Assembly (NCBI GenBank): GCA_016719785.1
Contig: JADJYJ010000004.1
Location: 248,001 to 312,000, forward strand
Length of the DNA: 64,000 bases
Reading direction: 5' to 3'
From: Candidatus Amarolinea dominans
Lineage (GTDB): Bacteria > Chloroflexota > Anaerolineae > SSC4 > Amarolineaceae
Shown here: one piece after another, positions 44,245 through 52,827 of the stretch
Layout: each line of letters starts with the position of its first letter
Position numbering within the stretch: position 1 is the stretch's first letter
Notes under the pieces: model-generated
Told to the model about the DNA's origin: nothing
What the model saw: the letters and a program-made list of their open reading frames with translations, nothing else
The model's database searches: none
Translations under genes and position numbers: made by a program

Positions 44245-45504
44245 ATGGCTGATCCAACCCTCCTCATTACGCTCATCATTGTCATCTTGAGCGCGCTGGT
44301 GGGCGCGTATCTCAACGGCAAGCGCCGCGACCGCTGCCTGGCGCACTTCGAGCGCGACCCGGTCAACGTTGAACTGCTCGGCGGCCGCCAGATTTGGGGC
44401 CGCCTGCACGTGGAGCCTACCGGTATCGAGTTGATCTATGCCAGCGATCATCGCGATGTGCAAGAGCATATCGAAACGACCTATCTCCTCTACAAGGATG
44501 AATTCCCGCAGATTCAGGCGATCTATCGCTACTGTGACGACATGGATGAAGATGAGCTGCAGCGGCGTCAGGCGATGATTGACAAAGTCTTTCATCCGCG
44601 GCCTGGCGCGCGCCTGCGCCGGCGTCTGCGCAACTTCATCAGCCTCGCGTCCGATTCTCTCGCTCAGGCCGTCGGCGTCATTGTGGGCAGCAGCAAGGCC
44701 CGAGGGTCGAAGTTCGTGACCGAGGAGAGCCAGGAATACTTCACCAGCCTGGGCAGCAACCTGATCGGTTACGCCGGTACGGAGTACGACTCACTGCTGG
44801 AGCACTACGTGGGCGTCAAGGTCGTCGTCGAGCTGACCGAAGGCGATACCGTCTACGAACATGTCGGTATTCTGCGCGACTACACGGCCGATTTCCTGGA
44901 GATGCTGGATATTCATTTCCCCATCACGCAAAAGCACCCGATGGCTGCACCTGGCGCCGGGCTGGAAACGCCCTTCCTGCGCGCCAATCGCAGCGGCAAA
45001 TCGCTCTACCTGGCTAACGCCGGCAAGAACTCCCTGCTGCTGCAAACTGTCACCGCCGCCGAGCAGGAGATGTCCATCAACGCAGTGCTCGATGCCGATG
45101 AAGACCTGGCCCTGGAACTGCCGCCCGCCCTGGCCGGCGCCGACATCGAGCTGAACATCAAGATCGTGCGCCAACTCGACTTTATCATCCCGCGTGCCCG
45201 CGCCCTCATCCGTCACAAGGCGGAACGCTACGACCCTGACCAGGTGTTCGATATTGGCTTCGGCCTCAAACCGGATTACACCACGGAGGAAAAAAAGCTG
45301 CACGCGGCGCTGGACGATAGCCCAGACGATGCCAACAGCGCGGTGGCCCTGGGGCAACTCTTGTTCAAGCGCGGCCGCCTGCAGGAGGCCGAACGCTGGT
45401 TCAACTACGCGCTGGCGCGGCGCCAGCAATTAACCGACCAGGGCAAACTGGCCGAACGCCAATTGCGCTACATCAAGCTCAAGCGCAGCGAGTTTTATCG
45501 CTAG
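44245..45504 (+). CDS. Membrane-anchored protein with C-terminal TPR-like repeats
   Basis: A 419-residue protein not assigned to a named family. It has a single N-terminal span (LLITLIIVILSALVGAYLNG), a cytoplasmic domain with repeated beta strands (QIWGRLHVEPTGIELIY; VVVELTEGDTVYEHVGILRDY), and about 70 C-terminal residues with TPR-like helices (DANSAVALGQLLFKRGRLQEAERWFNYAL). It may be a scaffold at the membrane. It lies between pabC and the R2lox gene with its own promoter. Confidence 0.6.
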   Translation: MADPTLLITLIIVILSALVGAYLNGKRRDRCLAHFERDPVNVELLGGRQIWGRLHVEPTGIELIYASDHRDVQEHIETTYLLYKDEFPQIQAIYRYCDDMDEDELQRRQAMIDKVFHPRPGARLRRRLRNFISLASDSLAQAVGVIVGSSKARGSKFVTEESQEYFTSLGSNLIGYAGTEYDSLLEHYVGVKVVVELTEGDTVYEHVGILRDYTADFLEMLDIHFPITQKHPMAAPGAGLETPFLRANRSGKSLYLANAGKNSLLLQTVTAAEQEMSINAVLDADEDLALELPPALAGADIELNIKIVRQLDFIIPRARALIRHKAERYDPDQVFDIGFGLKPDYTTEEKKLHAALDDSPDDANSAVALGQLLFKRGRLQEAERWFNYALARRQQLTDQGKLAERQLRYIKLKRSEFYR

Positions 45505-45540
45505 CGCCAACCCGCAAATCAACCACGGAAACTCGATCTC

Positions 45541-46440
45541 ATGAACCACACAACGTTCGCCACAACCACACGCGGCCTGCACCGCGACCTTCCGCCCATG
45601 CGCCTTTTCGAAAAAGCCAAGCGTTTCGGCGTCTGGAACCCAAGTGACATTGACTTCAACCAGGACCGCCGCGACTGGCTCACCCTGGCGCCCGATCAGC
45701 AGGACATTCTCCTGCGTCTCACCTGCATGTTCCAGGCCGGCGAAGAGGCCGTCACGCTCGACCTGCTGCCGCTGCTGATGGTCATCGCTCGCGAAGGGCG
45801 CCTGGAAGAGGAGATGTACCTGACCACCTTCCTGTGGGAGGAGGCCAAGCATACCGACTTCTTCCGCCGCTTCCTGGACGAAGTGGTGCAGCGCAACGAC
45901 AACCTGGAGCGTTTTCACACCCCCGCTTATCACACCCTCATCTACCAGGCGCTGCCCGCGGCCATGAACGCCCTGCTCAGTGATCCGTCGCCCGCGGCCC
46001 AGATGCGCGCCTCCGTCACCTACAACATGATCGTGGAAGGGGTGCTGGCAGAAACCGGCTACCACGCTTACTTCACCGTGCTCAAGCAGCAGGGCCTGAT
46101 GCCGGGTCAGGTCAAAGGCATTGGCCTGCTCAAGCAAGACGAATCACGCCACATCGCCTACGGCGTCTATCTCATCTCGCGCCTCTTGGCGCAGCACCCT
46201 GGCCTGTGGCCGATTGTGGAAGACACCATGAACGACCTGCTCCCCCTGGCGTTGGGCGTCATCGGCGACACCTTCGCCAGCTACGACCCCGTGCCGTTTG
46301 GCTTAACGCTCGACATGTTCACTGACTACGCGCTCGGCCAGTTCCAAAAGCGCATGGATCGCATCGAACGCGCTCGCGGGGCCACCCTCGATGAAGTCAT
46401 GGCCGCGACGCACAGCGCCATCGAACAGGACAACGCATGA
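45541..46440 (+). CDS. R2-like ligand-binding oxidase (R2lox, Mn/Fe)
   Basis: A 299-residue ferritin-like di-metal oxidase related to ribonucleotide reductase R2. Metal ligands by count are Glu68, Glu101/His104 (EEAKHTDF), Glu166, Glu201 and His204 (DESRHIAYG). Val71 and Tyr161 occupy the positions that form the Val-Tyr ether cross-link of R2lox, and the radical Tyr of true R2 is not expected. No nrdA/E gene is nearby, which supports R2lox over a reductase subunit. The physiological substrate of the family is unknown. Confidence 0.85.
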   Translation: MNHTTFATTTRGLHRDLPPMRLFEKAKRFGVWNPSDIDFNQDRRDWLTLAPDQQDILLRLTCMFQAGEEAVTLDLLPLLMVIAREGRLEEEMYLTTFLWEEAKHTDFFRRFLDEVVQRNDNLERFHTPAYHTLIYQALPAAMNALLSDPSPAAQMRASVTYNMIVEGVLAETGYHAYFTVLKQQGLMPGQVKGIGLLKQDESRHIAYGVYLISRLLAQHPGLWPIVEDTMNDLLPLALGVIGDTFASYDPVPFGLTLDMFTDYALGQFQKRMDRIERARGATLDEVMAATHSAIEQDNA

Positions 46441-46565
46441 ACTTGTAATGACAGTATCAGCCAGGCGTCAGGCAGCATTCTCCTGGATGTGCTACAATTA
46501 GGATGGTTGCCTGCGCTGTTGGGGCGCCAGGCATATCCCCCGGTCACAGCAACGGAGAGTGAGCT

Positions 46566-48254
46566 ATGCGTACCCGTTTTGCGATTTTCATCATCGGTTT
46601 GTTGATTCTGGCCGCGGCCGCGCCCGGCGTCGGAGCCGCCAAATCGTACCGCGCGGAGCGCTTCGATGTGGACATTGTCGTCCAGGAGGATGGCGCGCTG
46701 CTTGTCACCGAGACGGTGGTCTTCCGCTTCAGCGGCGACCCCTTCACCTACGTCTACCGCGATCTGCCGACCAGCTACACCGACAGCATCACGATCGTGA
46801 GCGCAGGCATGGACGGCCAGACCCTGCCGCCCGGTGAGGACGCCGGTCAGGTTGAAATTGACGGTGGTGACACCATCAACGTGCGCTGGCATTTTGCGCC
46901 CACGTCAGACACCGCGCACACCTTCGTGTTGGTCTACCGCGCGCTGGGCGTGATTCGCATGAATCCAGAGGCCGACGTGCTGGCCTGGCAGGCGCTGCCC
47001 GACGATTATGAGTACACCATCGCCTCGAGCACCGTCACCGTGAGCTATCCGAAGGCCATCCAACGCGTGGCGGTCCCCCGCGTTACCGTTGGCGAGGCCA
47101 GCGTGGAAACAAGCGACGGCCAGGTGCGCTTTGTGGCGCAAAACCTGGAGCCAAATTCGCACCTGATCGTAGAACTAGGCTTTGCGCCAGGCAGCCTGGT
47201 CACACAGCCACCGCAGTGGCAGGCCGTTGAAATCGAGTCCAACCGCCTGGCGCAGCCCCTCGCCCTCGCATCGGGAGCTTTGACCCTGCTCGGCGTCGGC
47301 GCGATCATCGCCTACGTGCGACGCTTCCGCCGTCCCTCTGCCTCGCCCGTGGAGGCAGACATGCGCCCCACAGCGCCGCCGGGGTCTCTACCACCCGCGC
47401 TGGGCGGCGCCATCGGCCATGCCGGCGGTTTCGCGCCCGGTTGGGATCAGGCCCTGGCCACGCTGTTCGATCTGAGCAGCCGCGGCGTTGTGCAGATCGA
47501 GGAGTCGCCCGAAAAGAAGTGGCATCGCCGGCATGATTTCGTTTTCCGCCTGCAATCCATGCCGTCCGACCTGCGGCCATTCGAGCAGGCCGCGCTCGAC
47601 CTGGTGTTTTCAACTGGCGCAGACAGGCAGACCAGTGTCAAACTGTCGGCGCTGCAGAGCTGGATTTCCTCGCGGCTGAAGGCTTTCAAGGAAACGCTCA
47701 AACAGGATGCTGCGAACCGGGGCTGGTTCGACCCGGGCCGTGAGCAAATCAGGCGCGGCCTCTTCATCGCTTCCGGCCTTCTCTTTGGCGTGCTGCTGGC
47801 CTTTGCCTGCCTGGTGGTGACCGCCGCCAACCCGATCTGGGCCTTCATGCTACCGCTCATAGCGCTTGGCCTGGTTGACCTGGCGCTACTCATTGCGGGC
47901 AGCGTCGTTTCGCCGCTGTCGGAGACCGGCGCGGCCGAGCGCCGCCAATGGGAGGCGTTTGGCAAGTATCTGCGCCGCATCACTGAGGATAAGGAACCGG
48001 TCAACCTGGCCGGCGCGTTTCAGACGCTGCTGCCCTGGGCCACCGCGTTTGGCTTGCTCAAGGACTGGGTAGATTTCTTCCAGAAAAAGGGCGACTTGAC
48101 CGTGCCGGCCTGGTTTGCGCCCCTGGCCAACACGGCGGACGGCAGTGAAATCGCCATTTTTGCCGCCATGACCCATTCGGCCAGCTCGGCAGGCGCCAGC
48201 GCCGGGGGCGCCGGGGGCGGCGCGGCCGGCGGCGGCGGCAGCGGCGCGGGATAA
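46566..48254 (+). CDS. DUF2207-family membrane protein
   Basis: A 562-residue membrane protein with an N-terminal signal (FAIFIIGLLILAAAAPGVGA). The first outside domain has the DUF2207 pattern (YRAERFDVDIVVQEDGALLVTETV, FTYVYRDLP) to about residue 220. It is followed by spans, a cytoplasmic domain (SRGVVQIEESPEKKWHRR), two more spans and a Gly/Ala/Ser-rich end, which is also typical. ACGGAGAG lies nine bases before the ATG. A TACAAT (46493-46498) is upstream. Function is unknown for the family. Confidence 0.88.
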   Translation: MRTRFAIFIIGLLILAAAAPGVGAAKSYRAERFDVDIVVQEDGALLVTETVVFRFSGDPFTYVYRDLPTSYTDSITIVSAGMDGQTLPPGEDAGQVEIDGGDTINVRWHFAPTSDTAHTFVLVYRALGVIRMNPEADVLAWQALPDDYEYTIASSTVTVSYPKAIQRVAVPRVTVGEASVETSDGQVRFVAQNLEPNSHLIVELGFAPGSLVTQPPQWQAVEIESNRLAQPLALASGALTLLGVGAIIAYVRRFRRPSASPVEADMRPTAPPGSLPPALGGAIGHAGGFAPGWDQALATLFDLSSRGVVQIEESPEKKWHRRHDFVFRLQSMPSDLRPFEQAALDLVFSTGADRQTSVKLSALQSWISSRLKAFKETLKQDAANRGWFDPGREQIRRGLFIASGLLFGVLLAFACLVVTAANPIWAFMLPLIALGLVDLALLIAGSVVSPLSETGAAERRQWEAFGKYLRRITEDKEPVNLAGAFQTLLPWATAFGLLKDWVDFFQKKGDLTVPAWFAPLANTADGSEIAIFAAMTHSASSAGASAGGAGGGAAGGGGSGAG

Positions 48255-48282
48255 GATGCAGGACAAAAGGAGATAGGGTTCA

Positions 48283-49020
48283 ATGCGTAAATTTATCGTG
48301 TTTTGTCTTTTCATACTCACCGGCAGTGCTCTGCTGATTCTAACCGCGTGTGCGCCGGTGATGACGCAAGCCACGCGCGAGGTGCCGCCGCTGCCCCCCA
48401 CGTTGGACCCAAACCCCTTGCCGGCCTATGTCGTGCCTGCGCAGGCTGATCTCATGCGCAAGCTCGACCTGCCGTCTACCGAGGTGGTTGCCAGCACGGT
48501 CGAGACGGTGGACTGGCCCAATTCCTGCCTGGGTCTCATGAAACCCGAAGACGTGTGCCTGGAAGTGATCACGCCCGGCTACCGCATCATTTTCCACACA
48601 CCCAAGGGCGATTACGCGTACCACACCGATCGCAGCGGGCAGAAGTTCCGCACGGCCGGGTTGCTGCCAGCAGGAACGCCCAGCCCGATCGCCACGCCTG
48701 CGATCATCAAGCCAGGCGACAGCGGAATCGAGGGCCTGGTGACCATCAGCCCCACCTGCGGCGGGCCGGTGCGCCCAGGGCAGGACTGCACCGCGCCCTA
48801 CCAGGCCAGCATCACCGTGCTCGATCAGGCTGATCGGGTCGTTTCCCAGGTCAGCTCTGATGCGGAGGGACGTTTTCGCCTGGCGCTGCCTCCGGGAAAC
48901 TACACCCTGCGACCAGAAAAGCCCGCCAAAGGCATCGCCCGGGCCGCGGATGTAAGCGTCACCGTCGTCGCGGGACAGGTGACCACAGTCGAGATTACCT
49001 ACGACAGCGGGCTGCGCTAG
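48283..49020 (+). CDS. Lipoprotein with carboxypeptidase-regulatory-like domain
   Basis: A 245-residue exported lipoprotein (lipobox ILTACA). Residues ~50-125 form a domain with paired cysteines (SCLGLMKPEDVC) and TPGYRIIFHTPKGDYAYHTD. Residues ~145-240 are a carboxypeptidase-regulatory/CarboxypepD-like beta domain (GIEGLVTISPTCGG ... SSDAEGRFRLALPPGNYTLRPE). It follows the DUF2207 gene with AAAGGAG upstream, so the two are probably one operon. Two palindromic repeats follow its stop. Confidence 0.7.
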   Translation: MRKFIVFCLFILTGSALLILTACAPVMTQATREVPPLPPTLDPNPLPAYVVPAQADLMRKLDLPSTEVVASTVETVDWPNSCLGLMKPEDVCLEVITPGYRIIFHTPKGDYAYHTDRSGQKFRTAGLLPAGTPSPIATPAIIKPGDSGIEGLVTISPTCGGPVRPGQDCTAPYQASITVLDQADRVVSQVSSDAEGRFRLALPPGNYTLRPEKPAKGIARAADVSVTVVAGQVTTVEITYDSGLR

Positions 49021-49027
49021 GATTTTT

Positions 49028-49178
49028 TGCCACGAATGACACGAATTTTCACGAATTGTTTTTTCGTGTCAATTCGTGCAATTCGTGGCAGAGAGCGTCA
49101 GGATTCTCTTGCCACGAATTTTGCCGATTTTCACGAATCGAGTTTCTGCCTTCGTGTCAATTCGTGCAATTCGTGGCA
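49028..49178. repeat. Two tandem TGCCACGAAT palindromes
   Basis: Inverted repeats 49028-49090 and 49110-49178, each with TGCCACGAAT ... ATTCGTGGCA ends and CACGAATT/AATTCGTG inner blocks. These are the same palindrome family as the heads of the repeats at 4669 and 5433. They form strong hairpins behind the lipoprotein gene and may act as transcription ends. Confidence 0.85.
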
Positions 49179-49205
49179 GAAGTTACGGATTCCTGCGCGC
49201 CCGTT

Positions 49206-49234
49206 TTCACCTTTGTGTAAAAAGTGAGTATAAT
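49206..49234 (+). promoter_or_regulatory. Promoter of the KimA-trkA operon
   Basis: TTCACC (49206-49211), 17-base spacer, perfect TATAAT (49229-49234). A leader of about 120 bases follows. It includes a hairpin GGGCGCCT/AGGCGCCC (49298-49305, 49314-49321) shortly before the gene, a candidate RNA control element. Confidence 0.6.
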
Positions 49235-49360
49235 GAGGTTGTGTCTGCGCCACAGCGGGCGATGATGTTCGCGGGCACAACAAAGCGTGCGTCAGCGGGG
49301 CGCCTGAATGCTTAGGCGCCCATTTCAGTGCAAAGGACAGCAGCAAAGCCGATTCTTTCT

Positions 49361-51325
49361 ATGCCGATTATCGAAGAAAACACAAAAACAACGGTTCTAC
49401 ACCGACCGGCGACCTTCCAACCGCCGCGGACATGGCGCACCTGGCTCTTTGGCAATCCACTGTCCACTGCGGATGCTCCCCATCAGACCATCAACAAAAA
49501 AGTGGGCCTTGCTGTCTTTGCGTCCGATGCCCTATCATCTACAGCGTATGCCACGCAAGAAATTTTGGTCATTCTGGCTGCAGCAGGAACAGCCGCATTT
49601 GGCTATGCTTTCCCCATCGCGCTGGCCATTGTGGGACTCCTGGTCATCGTCACTCTGTCCTACGAACAGACCATTCACGCCTACCCTGGCGGCGGCGGCG
49701 CCTACATCGTCTCGCGCGACAACCTGGGCGAACTGCCCGCGCAGATCGCCGGCGCCGCACTCCTGACCGATTACATCCTCACTGTCGCCGTCTCTGTCTC
49801 GTCTGGCGTTGCGCAGATCGTCTCAGCTTTTCCTGGCCTGCTCAGCTATCGGGCCTACCTGGCAGTTGCACTGGTTGCGTTCGTGATGTTGATCAACCTG
49901 CGCGGCATCAAGGAGTCCGGTTCGGCCTTCGCCATTCCATCTTACTTCTTCCTGACGATGATGGTTTTGACCGTCGGGACCGCCATGGTACGCTACCTCG
50001 GCGGCACCCTGGGGATGGTCGTCAACCCGCCGCCCCTTGAGATGCTGCATGAAACTCAAGCCATCGGCCTGTTCCTGATCTTACACGCCTTTTCCAGCGG
50101 CACAACGGCGCTCACCGGCGTCGAAGCCATTTCCAATGGCACGACCTCCTTCAGGGAACCGCGCAGCCGCAACGCCGGCATCACCTTGCTCTGGATGTCG
50201 GCGATTCTTGGCACGCTGTTTCTGGCTATCACCTTCTTCAGCGGCAAAATCGGCGCCATTCCGTCAGAAACGGAAACGGTCATCTCCCAGTTTGCCCGAA
50301 CCGTGCATGGAGGCCAGGGAGTTCTGTACCTGCTCACGATTGCCGCCACCACCATCATCCTGATTATGGCAACCAATACGTCGTTTGCTGGCGCGCCCAG
50401 TCTCAGCGCACTGCTGGCCGTAGATGGCTTTGTACCACGCCAACTGGCGTTTCGCGGCAGCCGCCTGGTCTATTCCAACGGCATCGTCGCCCTGGCCTTC
50501 ATCGCATCGGCACTCATCCTGATCTTCAACGCCAGCGTCACCGGGCTGATTCCACTCTACGCCATCGGCGTCTTCTTGTCATTCACCCTCTCGCAGGCCG
50601 GCATGGCCCGCCGCTGGTACAAGATCGGCCGCTTGCAGCCGGACCAGGAAGTGCGCGAGCGCGGTTCGTTGTTGCACTTCGACCGCCGCTGGGCCATGAA
50701 GATGGTCATCAACAGCTTTGGCGCCCTCTGCACCGCCATCGTGATGCTCGTTTTCTGCATCACCAAGTTCCAGGATGGCGCCTGGCTGGTGCTGATCCTC
50801 ATCCCCATCCTGGTCGTCCTGTTTGCCCGCATCCATCATCACTATCAGGACCTGGCCCAACGCCTGTCGCTGGAGCGCTACGGCGCCGCACCCCGCACCG
50901 ACCGTCGTCATCGCGTGATCTTGCCGGTGAGCAGCGTCCATCGCGGCACCCTGAACGCGCTCAGCTACGCGCGCACGCTGTCCAACGACATCACGGCCGT
51001 GCATGTCTCCATTGACCCGGACGCCGTGGAAAAGGTCAAACGCAAATGGGAGATCTGGGGCGGAGGCGTGCGCCTGCAGATCATTGATTCCCCCTATCGT
51101 CTGCTGATCGAACCGATGATGGACTACATCGCCACCATCGCGGCGCAGCGCCAGCCAAACGAAATCATCACCGTGGTGGTGCCGCAGTTCGTCCCGCGAC
51201 ACGGGTGGCAAAACTTACTGCACACGCAAACCGCCTGGTTTTTGCGCCAGGCCTTCCTTTCTCAGCCAGGCATCGTGATTACCGATGTGCCCTATCAACT
51301 CGATCGGGACGAAACCACACTTTAA
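49361..51325 (+). CDS. KimA/YdaO-like APC-superfamily potassium transporter
   Basis: A 654-residue membrane protein with about 12 spans and a ~150-residue C-terminal soluble domain. The N-terminal part (VGLAVFASDALSSTAYATQEIL, AYPGGGGAYIVS) closely resembles Bacillus KimA, a proton-coupled potassium importer, rather than an amino-acid permease. Start chosen at ATG 49361; a GTG at 49328 is also in frame. Two TrkA/RCK genes follow, which strongly supports potassium transport. The soluble tail (VILPVSSVHRGTLNALSYA) is USP-like. Confidence 0.82.
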   Translation: MPIIEENTKTTVLHRPATFQPPRTWRTWLFGNPLSTADAPHQTINKKVGLAVFASDALSSTAYATQEILVILAAAGTAAFGYAFPIALAIVGLLVIVTLSYEQTIHAYPGGGGAYIVSRDNLGELPAQIAGAALLTDYILTVAVSVSSGVAQIVSAFPGLLSYRAYLAVALVAFVMLINLRGIKESGSAFAIPSYFFLTMMVLTVGTAMVRYLGGTLGMVVNPPPLEMLHETQAIGLFLILHAFSSGTTALTGVEAISNGTTSFREPRSRNAGITLLWMSAILGTLFLAITFFSGKIGAIPSETETVISQFARTVHGGQGVLYLLTIAATTIILIMATNTSFAGAPSLSALLAVDGFVPRQLAFRGSRLVYSNGIVALAFIASALILIFNASVTGLIPLYAIGVFLSFTLSQAGMARRWYKIGRLQPDQEVRERGSLLHFDRRWAMKMVINSFGALCTAIVMLVFCITKFQDGAWLVLILIPILVVLFARIHHHYQDLAQRLSLERYGAAPRTDRRHRVILPVSSVHRGTLNALSYARTLSNDITAVHVSIDPDAVEKVKRKWEIWGGGVRLQIIDSPYRLLIEPMMDYIATIAAQRQPNEIITVVVPQFVPRHGWQNLLHTQTAWFLRQAFLSQPGIVITDVPYQLDRDETTL

Positions 51326-51347
51326 GCAGGCAATAAGAGGCAACATC

Positions 51348-52007
51348 ATGAACGTCGTTGTCGTCGGTTGTGGCCGTATGGGTGCAGAACTCGCCTACCG
51401 ACTCTACCAAAATAAATCTCAGGTCACGGTTGTGGATCAAAGCGGTGAGGCCTTTCTCAACCTGCCGCACGATTTTCGGGGCCGCATGTTAGAAGGCGAC
51501 ATGCTGTCCAGCGACATGCTCAGCCGGGCCGGCCTTGACGGCGCCCAGGCCCTGGCTGCCGTCACCAGTGCTGACACCATCAACGCCGTCATCGGGCACG
51601 TGGCGCGCACCGTCTACCACATTCCAAATGTCGTCGTGCGCAACTTCGACCCGCGCTACCGCCCCATGCACGAGGCCTTTGGCCTGCAGATCGTCAGCTC
51701 CAGCAGTTGGGGCGCGCAACGCATGGAAGAGATGCTGGCCCCCGGAGCACTGCGCACTGTTTTTTCAGCCGGCAACGGCGAGATCGAAGTCTATGAAATG
51801 CTGGTCCAGCAGGCTTGGGATGGTCGAGCCCTGCGAGACCTCGTGCCAGGCGGGCAGTGCATGATCGTCTCCCTGACCCGCGCCGGCCGCGCGACGCAGC
51901 CCGCGGTAGATACTCCTCTGCGCATGGGCGACATCCTGCACCTGAGCGCCACCCAAACCGGTATCGAAGCGGTGCGTCAGCGCCTGGCGGCACAGGGAGA
52001 AAAATAA
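51348..52007 (+). CDS. TrkA/RCK potassium regulatory protein 1
   Basis: A 219-residue cytoplasmic regulator with an N-terminal Rossmann nucleotide-binding fold (VVVGCGRMGAELAYRLYQN ... VVDQ) and a C-terminal TrkA_C domain from about residue 140 (ALRDLVPGGQCMIVSLTRAG). It binds NAD(H) or ATP and would gate the upstream transporter. The ATG at 51348 has AAGAGG upstream. Confidence 0.9.
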   Translation: MNVVVVGCGRMGAELAYRLYQNKSQVTVVDQSGEAFLNLPHDFRGRMLEGDMLSSDMLSRAGLDGAQALAAVTSADTINAVIGHVARTVYHIPNVVVRNFDPRYRPMHEAFGLQIVSSSSWGAQRMEEMLAPGALRTVFSAGNGEIEVYEMLVQQAWDGRALRDLVPGGQCMIVSLTRAGRATQPAVDTPLRMGDILHLSATQTGIEAVRQRLAAQGEK

Positions 52008-52008
52008 C

Positions 52009-52701
52009 ATGTTTGTTTTAATTGCCGGGGGCGGTCGCACCGGCACTCAGTTAGCCACACTGCTGTTGGCCCAAAACCATGACATTCGTCTCGTCGAAAG
52101 CCGTCCCGACATCCTGGCTCGTATCCATCGTGAGCTGCCAACCGAAGCCATCTACGAAGGCAAAGCAACCGACCCGCAGATCTTGGAGCAGGCCGGCATC
52201 GAGCGCGCCGATGTGGTCGCGGCCGTCACCAACAACGACGCCGACAATTTGACGCTCTGTTTCATGGCGCGCTCACGCTACAAAGTTGGCCGCACCATCG
52301 CGCGCGTCAACAACCCGCGCTCAGCCTGGCTCTTCGATCAAAAGTTCCATGTGGACGTGGCTCTCAACGCTGCCGAAATCCTCTCCGGCCTCATCGAGGA
52401 AGAAATGTCGCTCGGCGACATGATGACGCTGCTCAAGCTGCGCCGCGGCAACTTTGCCATCGTCGAACAGAAAGTGCCGGTCGGCGCCAGGGCGCTGGGC
52501 ATCGCCCTCAAGGACCTGGCCCTGCCGGAGCACTGCGTCATCGCGGCCATTGTGCGCCACGGTGAAATCGTCCTGCCGCGCGGCGTCACTGCGTTCGAAG
52601 TGGGCGACGAGGTGCTGGCTGTCACCGACTCCCAGGGCGCCCAACAACTGGCCGAACTACTGTCATCGCCCGGCAACGGCAACGGCAAGCGCCAGGCGTG
52701 A
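52009..52701 (+). CDS. TrkA/RCK potassium regulatory protein 2
   Basis: A 230-residue second RCK protein starting two bases after the previous stop. Rossmann motif ...LIAGGGRTGTQLATLLLAQ; NAD-acidic residue in VESRPD; the C-terminal TrkA_C domain includes VGARALGIALKDLALPEHC. Two different RCK subunits suggest a hetero-oligomeric gating ring for the KimA-like channel/transporter. Confidence 0.9.
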   Translation: MFVLIAGGGRTGTQLATLLLAQNHDIRLVESRPDILARIHRELPTEAIYEGKATDPQILEQAGIERADVVAAVTNNDADNLTLCFMARSRYKVGRTIARVNNPRSAWLFDQKFHVDVALNAAEILSGLIEEEMSLGDMMTLLKLRRGNFAIVEQKVPVGARALGIALKDLALPEHCVIAAIVRHGEIVLPRGVTAFEVGDEVLAVTDSQGAQQLAELLSSPGNGNGKRQA

Positions 52702-52704
52702 AAG

Positions 52705-52812
52705 AGCGCATAGTGCAAAGTGCATAGTACATAGTGCTGAATGAGAGAGAGGCGCTTACGGCAGGTCGTCGCAGCCCCTTTGCACTTTGTACTTTGTGCT
52801 TTGTACTTTGTC
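52705..52812. repeat. Two facing heptamer arrays (AGTGCAA-type and CTTTGCA-type)
   Basis: About four AGTGCAT/AGTGCAA/AGTACAT units (52707-52735) face five CTTTGCA/CTTTGTA/CTTTGTG units (52778-52812), which are their reverse complement. The facing arrays can fold into one long hairpin, with a ~40-base loop, between the trkA and galactosidase genes. Confidence 0.85.
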
Positions 52813-52827
52813 CAAGAGGTCAACCGC

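Noticed and set aside
45541..46440. Ribonucleotide reductase R2 subunit
   Set aside because: Residue pattern (Val-Tyr cross-link pair, ligand spacing) and lack of a large subunit fit R2lox better.
49235..49360. c-di-AMP (ydaO/kimA) riboswitch before the KimA-like gene
   Set aside because: I could not find the conserved motifs of that class; only a promoter and one hairpin are supported.
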